Of a stretch of 64,000 nucleotides of DNA, positions 58,794-64,000 are shown one piece after another; positions within the stretch are counted from its first letter, which is position 1; every line of letters starts with the position of its first letter. Source of the DNA: Cristatella mucedo (Eukaryota > Bryozoa > Phylactolaemata > Cristatellidae). Below the pieces are notes generated by a model. That model did not search any database and had not been told where the DNA came from. It was given only the letters and a program-made list of their open reading frames with translations. The DNA is taken from the NCBI GenBank assembly GCA_009760855.2, contig WPIO01000005.1, positions 13,260,001 to 13,324,000 of the forward strand. The letters are read 5' to 3'. The position numbers and the translations under genes were made by a program.

Positions 58794-59680
58794 CTGCTTG
58801 GGTAGCAGCAGATCTATCGAAAGGAAATGTGTACAGCTGGTCGTCGAGAGCAAAACGGAACGTGTCACGAGAAAAACAAATCGGGCTTATGAGCCAAGCT
58901 GCATGCAATCTCGGCTGCAGCCTCGGATGCATGCAAGTAACTAGCTTCCCTGAACTGAGCAAGCGAGTAACTGGTAGTACTACAGCTCTCGTGAAGTTTC
59001 CCGGAGGCATCAGAGAGGGTAACAATAGAGCGATGCTCTCACTACAAACGTGCATTGTCCCATACAACCAGATCGACTCGATGAGCCAATGGCAGCAACA
59101 CTCCGGCGGCCGTGCACTAGGTTCTTAAAATTGGCCAAACTACAACCTTATTTGGTGCATTCTGCAGGCCACACTTTCAAGTGGTGGTGCCACATTTACA
59201 GTACTTTCGATGCGAGTTATCTTCAAGCTCGAATCCGAGTCACTCTCTTGGTTTATTAGCAGAATGGGCGGGCAAAATTCCAAATTAAGTCCACGTGGTA
59301 TCTAGTGGCTGAAAGTATAAGAGTAAGGCTGGGTCAAAACATTAAAATATAGGCATTTTGGTGGGCAGAGTGTTTTGCTCAGCACACGAGGACACTTAGG
59401 GTTTAGTGTCAGTCGGTGAGTTAAAGTTTTTATGGTTTAAGATTTGCTATAGAGTGACCCAGAGATGGTGGCCTCCGGCCCTTTGCCATAATCCAAAGCA
59501 GCCCAGACATTCCTTAAGCAAAAGCATGTTTCTTGCACAATTTTGGAAACAGAGCAATATTTTGATTGTATGATGTTCAGCAAAGCCAGCTATTTGTGTA
59601 TCATGACAAAGAAATACTGTGTGATGACTAGTAAAGTTGTGGAGTCATCAGCTTAATCCCCAGTGCCCTCAGCCTTTTTT
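58794..59680. other. Intron of the minus-strand gene with a possible exon
   Basis: On the minus strand SRDTFRFALDDQLYTFPFDR (about 58885-58815) follows a tgcatgcag acceptor and could end at GGGA|gtgagc, but it overlaps the acceptor region of the exon at 58793. The two may be alternatives. Nothing else is seen. Confidence 0.3.
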
Positions 59681-59697
59681 TCACTGACCTGAAGATT

Positions 59698-59860
59698 AAC
59701 ACCTTCAATGTCATGCAGATGCTGTAGCCGGGGGCAGCAGAGGTGATCCACAGCTGTACAGCTGCCGTGGCATTGCCCCGAGCTACACGGGAATGCTTGC
59801 CTGGCCCCTTGCTTTGCGAGGTCCGAAGCCAATGGAGACTTTAACTTCTTCGAGCACATC
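59698..59860 (-). CDS. Possible upstream exon of the minus-strand gene
   Basis: A strong donor, CTTCAG|gtcagt (59697-59692), follows a stretch with two plausible acceptors (gtgtag before about 59790, or ctcgaag further upstream). Two frames are open: one Cys-rich (SGQCHGSCTAVDHLCCPRLQ) and one hydrophobic with an N-glycosylation site (RGNATAAVQLWITSAAPGYS, ICMTLKVLIF). The frame cannot be decided from the window. Confidence 0.3.
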
Positions 59861-59880
59861 CAACCGTATTATTTTCAAAG

Positions 59881-62800
59881 CTGTGCACATTCTTTATCCC
59901 ATGCATTTGTGAAACCAAAGCATCCACAAAATTGAATATAAAAAGAAGAATCTAAGCTTTAAGGCTAGTGCATATGAAGATTACTTTCTACTCGAGCGTC
60001 TGTCAGCTTTTAGCAGAAGAAGAGTGGTAGCTGCTCACGACTGCCCCGAATTTCTCCCCAAATTGGGCAAGATGCGTTCATAGATACAAGCTTCGTAGCA
60101 TTGAGGGCGATGCACCACTTTGTTCATTGTGTAACTACTTTTCGGATGACAACGGATATTATCTGGCCACAGAAAGCATTTGTGCATTGATCTTATCACG
60201 AACAATTTGCAGTTTGTCATGTGACTACACCTCGAATAAGTATGACTCCGCCAGCTGCTAGTCGTGCCATGTAACACTGCTTGTACTTCCATGTAATTTT
60301 AATGTAATACAGTAAATTTGTCCTCTGAAACTCGCATCGGATGACAAGCAGCTCTCACATACAAAGAGTATATAAGACCATGTGCACCGAAGTCTATAAA
60401 ACTTGTCATTGCCAACTGCAGGTATTGGTCAACGAGTCTTTCAGAAGATTTTCATTTATTTTAGCTTTCCTCCACAGACTTCGTCTTCCCGTAACAAGAG
60501 TTATACAATTCCTGGCCGGATAAATGCAAATAGCAACCGGCTCTACAGACACCTTCATAGCATCGTTCGTTTACTTGCAGGCTAATAATAATTCTGCACA
60601 TATTCTAACGCCTATTACCAATCAATCTAGATAATTTTTAAGTGTATACATGTCCAACAAACGGAAGCCACAGCTGATTCGCTAGCCAGCACTGACCAAT
60701 AGGAAGAGAGCCGTGCCAGGCTCTCACGACTGCATTCCAAAGCAAAGTTGGATTGTTCAGTTATTTTGAAAGAGTATTGACTAGTCTGGCTAAGAAAATT
60801 CCATCACTTTGACTTAATTTACTTTGCTATTTAGTGGGAAAAAGTACACACCTTAACACGATTCTTTCAATGCTGCATGTCCTGAAAATGTAATCGTCCA
60901 GAAATGTCTTGATCACAAAAGCCTAAAAAACTTTTTCTAGTGAAAATTTCTGCAAGTACTTTTTCCGTAGCAGAAAACTCTAGTTTCTCTAAATGACACT
61001 GGAAAACTAGTTACCTTGCATCCTCTAACTATTGTAAACATGATACAACTGTTCACGATATGGTACTGGGTGTTCAATGGAATGTAAAGTAAACAAACGC
61101 GACCAGACGAAACTCTATGGCTTTCCTGGAGGCCAAGTATAGTCGGCGTAAATTTCATAGGCCTCAACGTTCCAGGTTCAAATCCCACTTCGAGTGCAAT
61201 CTTGGTTGGAGATTCGATTAATATCACGTGCTCAGTTTGCATTGCCTACACGGTAATTAGCAAGAGCCTGCAATTGAACGGTGCCCCAAGAGTGCAGTCA
61301 CAAGGTCACATTGTCTGCGCCAATTATTCTTGCAAGTGAATCAGGTCATACAGTTACAACCTGTTCCACGCGACTGAACAGAACATGCCTCATTAAATAA
61401 ACTTGCATGAGCAATACAACCTACAAAAATTGACTTTATGGAACCGATTGCATTTAAATTATCAGCCACTTTATCTTCTAGATAAAGTTCATTGTTTAAC
61501 GGGTATATGTATAATACGATCACGGGCATCTTGCTATCTTAGGAGAGGAAACGAAAACGCTTCAACTTAACCTTACTGGCAGTAATGACACTTTTTGGCT
61601 GGTGACAGCACCAGTACACGACATGGTGCCATTCGTGGATATTTGCAACAAAAGCAAGAAACCAGCAGGCTGAGTAAAACAAATTTAGCAAGCCACCAGT
61701 CTCTACCTTGCTGCCTCTATTTCTCACTTGTGCAAAACCAGGTGTTTTCAATCGAGAGAATTCTTCTTGCACTAAACTTATACACCGTTTAATAAAATGT
61801 GCATGGCAGCTGGCCTTCGGTATTCTCTCATTAAAGACTGTTCTCTCTGCTCTGTCTGTCTGTCTGCGCTATCTGTCTGCTCTGTCTGTATGCCAGTCTG
61901 CCTGCAAGTGCAAAGGCCCATCCATATCCTACCCTGCTACAGGGCGGCACAGTTTCTAGTCTGCATAACGATAAGGGCTACTAAACTTAAAAAGGAGGTT
62001 TAATAAGGGTCTGTTCACATCAGGATTGTGACAAATCAAGTTCCTTGTTTACATGGCTGCAAGTAGGGGAGCATAGGGGAGCAGGAGGCCACCATTGGTT
62101 AGGGTGGGCAGGGCTTCTTATTTTTACTGACGGGACACGAGATAGTTAGAGAACTAAGCCATCGTTATTTGACAGGCGCAAAGTGCTAGCACATTCAATA
62201 TTTGCTTAAATATTTCCACTTGGAAATATTAAATGTGTTGGCAGCCTCCAGCAGGAACAATACGGCACCCGAAATTCACAACCAGTACATCGACGTCAAG
62301 ATTAAGATCAACAGGTTGATATTTGACAGCCAAAAGCGATGATGGTCTCCCGTGCACATGTTGCCGGTGGTCTGCATTATAAATTAAAAGTAACAGTTTA
62401 CTGATAGAAGCTTCTTTTTTAAAAGTTCATAACGGTGCTTATAAAAGTTTGGGTTTTATAGACTTTCAAGTTTTTAGCTACCTGCATAAACATTAGCTTT
62501 ATATATTTATTTAAAAAGTCACATCTACTACGTCTTGAAATATCGTCTAGTGCACAAACCCACCCTGCATACTAGCGAATGACATATAAATGATAGTAGA
62601 AGATGAATAGGTGACCTTGTACAGAATCTGTAAAGCAGTGTCTGTAGAATCATCGCTTGCATTCAGTGACCCCGTGGCTGGTGACAGCACTCAGTAATTG
62701 CTAGCTCAACTACCGAATGGCAAGTGGCTGCAGATTGACCTTTCGTTGGCAAGAGTTCAGTATCTACGACTTGGCCTTGGAACTTTTTCGCTGGCAGCAC

Positions 62801-64000
62801 GGTACTCCAAGCTAGGGTCGTTCCCAGCCGAAGCAGATATTAGTTTATTGGCTCAACCACTCCTGTGAGTATGCACCAGCAGTTGCATACTGTTCCTCCA
62901 AGTTAAAGGTCGCAAGAAATGGCGTCGCCGAGAGCAGACGTTTTTTGCATAGCATGCTGCAAAGTGGTCACGTGCTCTGAGCCTTCGCTGTCGAGCTTTA
63001 AAGCAGCGAAAGACGTGCAGCGTCAAGATTTCTAATGGAAACTGGGGCCGTGAGCCAAAGCGGTAGCAACGAAGAACCTAGACGCACACGAAAAGTTTAG
63101 GGACCCACCTTTTAAAGGGCCAGTAGTTCGGGCAGCAATACAACCGAAGCGACAAGCATTGGGCTGACAGCCGTTGCTAGCCCAGCAAGAGCTCTCTACT
63201 GCATCCGGCTGCGGCAGGCACTAACACGTGCGATAAAATTATGCCAACTTGTCCCGCACTTGCAGCATAAAAGCAAAACAAGAGGTACACAATAAGAAGC
63301 GAAAAGGTTACGCTGGTTGCTGCTCACTCGTTCGAGTGCCTCGGTGCAACCTCAGTCCTTACTTTTCGGCAAATGAGTACCTTGCTGACTCCGGCCATCG
63401 GGCATGATACGGGGCTGCCATTCCTCGCTTAACGATGTTTACAATATGTGGACACCTTATCCCCGACACATTTCGATATGCAGCCTGAGTGATAATGATG
63501 AAGCTTGGCATTTTCCGGAGAGCCAATGAAGGTCACAGAAAATAATAATGGCTGACTGAGTTTCAGGTCGCCATAGTGCAGAGAAGCTCTCGGGTCAGCA
63601 AAGAGCTACCGAGCAGTAACGGCCGTATTAAGGGGGGGGGAGGGGGATGGAGCAAACCAGGTAAAGGGAAACCAGCACATATAATCTTTGTTAGTTTCGG
63701 AAAACAGAAATTTTGTTCTGCAGTCTTGCCGATGCAGCTGGCTTTAGAAGCTGAAATGCCGAGTCCAGATAGCAGTACAAAGTCTAGCTTGAAGATCGAG
63801 GTTGCCACTGCAAAGCTGTTCAGACGAATGATCACTTTCGAACTTTGGTAGATCAGGCAAACGATTCCATTTGCTCACCTGTCTCGACCTCTCCTCGCAA
63901 TCCTGCTAATACTCTAACGTCACTGAACTAGATCTACGAAAGTATCACCAGGAGATACAAACCTTTAGCCTCAAAATCTATGCAGAAAGCTTTCTCGGGC
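59881..64000. other. Right end of window, no confirmed gene
   Basis: A possible minus-strand exon lies at about 61580-61672 (acceptor ttgttttactcag, donor CTGCCA|gtaagg), but all three frames are open. A tRNA-like B-box (ggttcaaatccca) is at 61172-61184. An imperfect inverted repeat lies at 62184-62243. A G8-GA-G6 run is near 63634. Otherwise nothing is recognised. Confidence 0.35.

Noticed and set aside
60937-61242. Minus-strand frame with GFEPGTLRP
   Set aside because: This phrase is the usual translation of a tRNA-like B-box; it marks a tRNA-derived repeat, not a protein.

Overview
The window is eukaryotic nuclear DNA from a non-vertebrate animal. The evidence is short coding exons bounded by GT/AG splice sites with consistent phases, a CLIP-170-type microtubule-tip gene, a RING/B-box TRIM gene, a canonical eukaryotic tRNA-Asn, several decayed CR1/L2-like LINEs with (ATT)n or (ACATT)n tails, tRNA-derived SINEs, a hAT DNA transposon and very long (CT)n/(AG)n/(AT)n microsatellites. 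I cannot name the species; the repeat style resembles marine invertebrates.

Region 1 (1-38 kb, + strand) is the 3' part of one multi-exon gene. Fifteen exons between 216 and 36539 join in frame to about 776 codons. They give a long coiled coil, then a Ser/Gly-rich tail, then a CCHC-type zinc knuckle (YCDICDV...HDTGDCP) of the kind at the C terminus of CLIP-170/CLIP1. The CAP-Gly exons would lie 5' of the window. The introns hold LINE and SINE copies on both strands, a tRNA-Asn gene (29164-29237, minus), an unrecognised frameshifted coding remnant (4980-5325, minus) and two extra coiled-coil exons that end in stop codons.

Region 2 (38-47 kb) is intergenic, or the intron of a minus-strand gene: repeat fragments, a 461-bp inverted-repeat element (41778-42238) and a 78-bp (AT)n tract. 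Region 3 (47.5-51.7 kb) is strongly GC/CpG-rich and carries the large 5' exon of a minus-strand TRIM gene (RING, two B-boxes, coiled coil). No NHL or other C-terminal domain is visible anywhere downstream in the window. Region 4 (52.7-54.6 kb) is a decayed hAT element whose inverted termini and 8-bp target duplication can still be read. Region 5 (57-59 kb, minus) holds the last two exons of an unrecognised gene with a long acidic Ser-rich tail. From 59 kb to the end I see only weak exon candidates and a tRNA-like remnant.

I found no clearly new molecular system. The most useful observations are the CLIP-type identity and its missing second knuckle, the stop-bearing extra exons (one overlapping AATAAA, one ending at a LINE tail), a SINE nested in a LINE with a readable target duplication, the hAT boundaries, and the inverted-repeat element filled with a degenerate GC-rich repeat.
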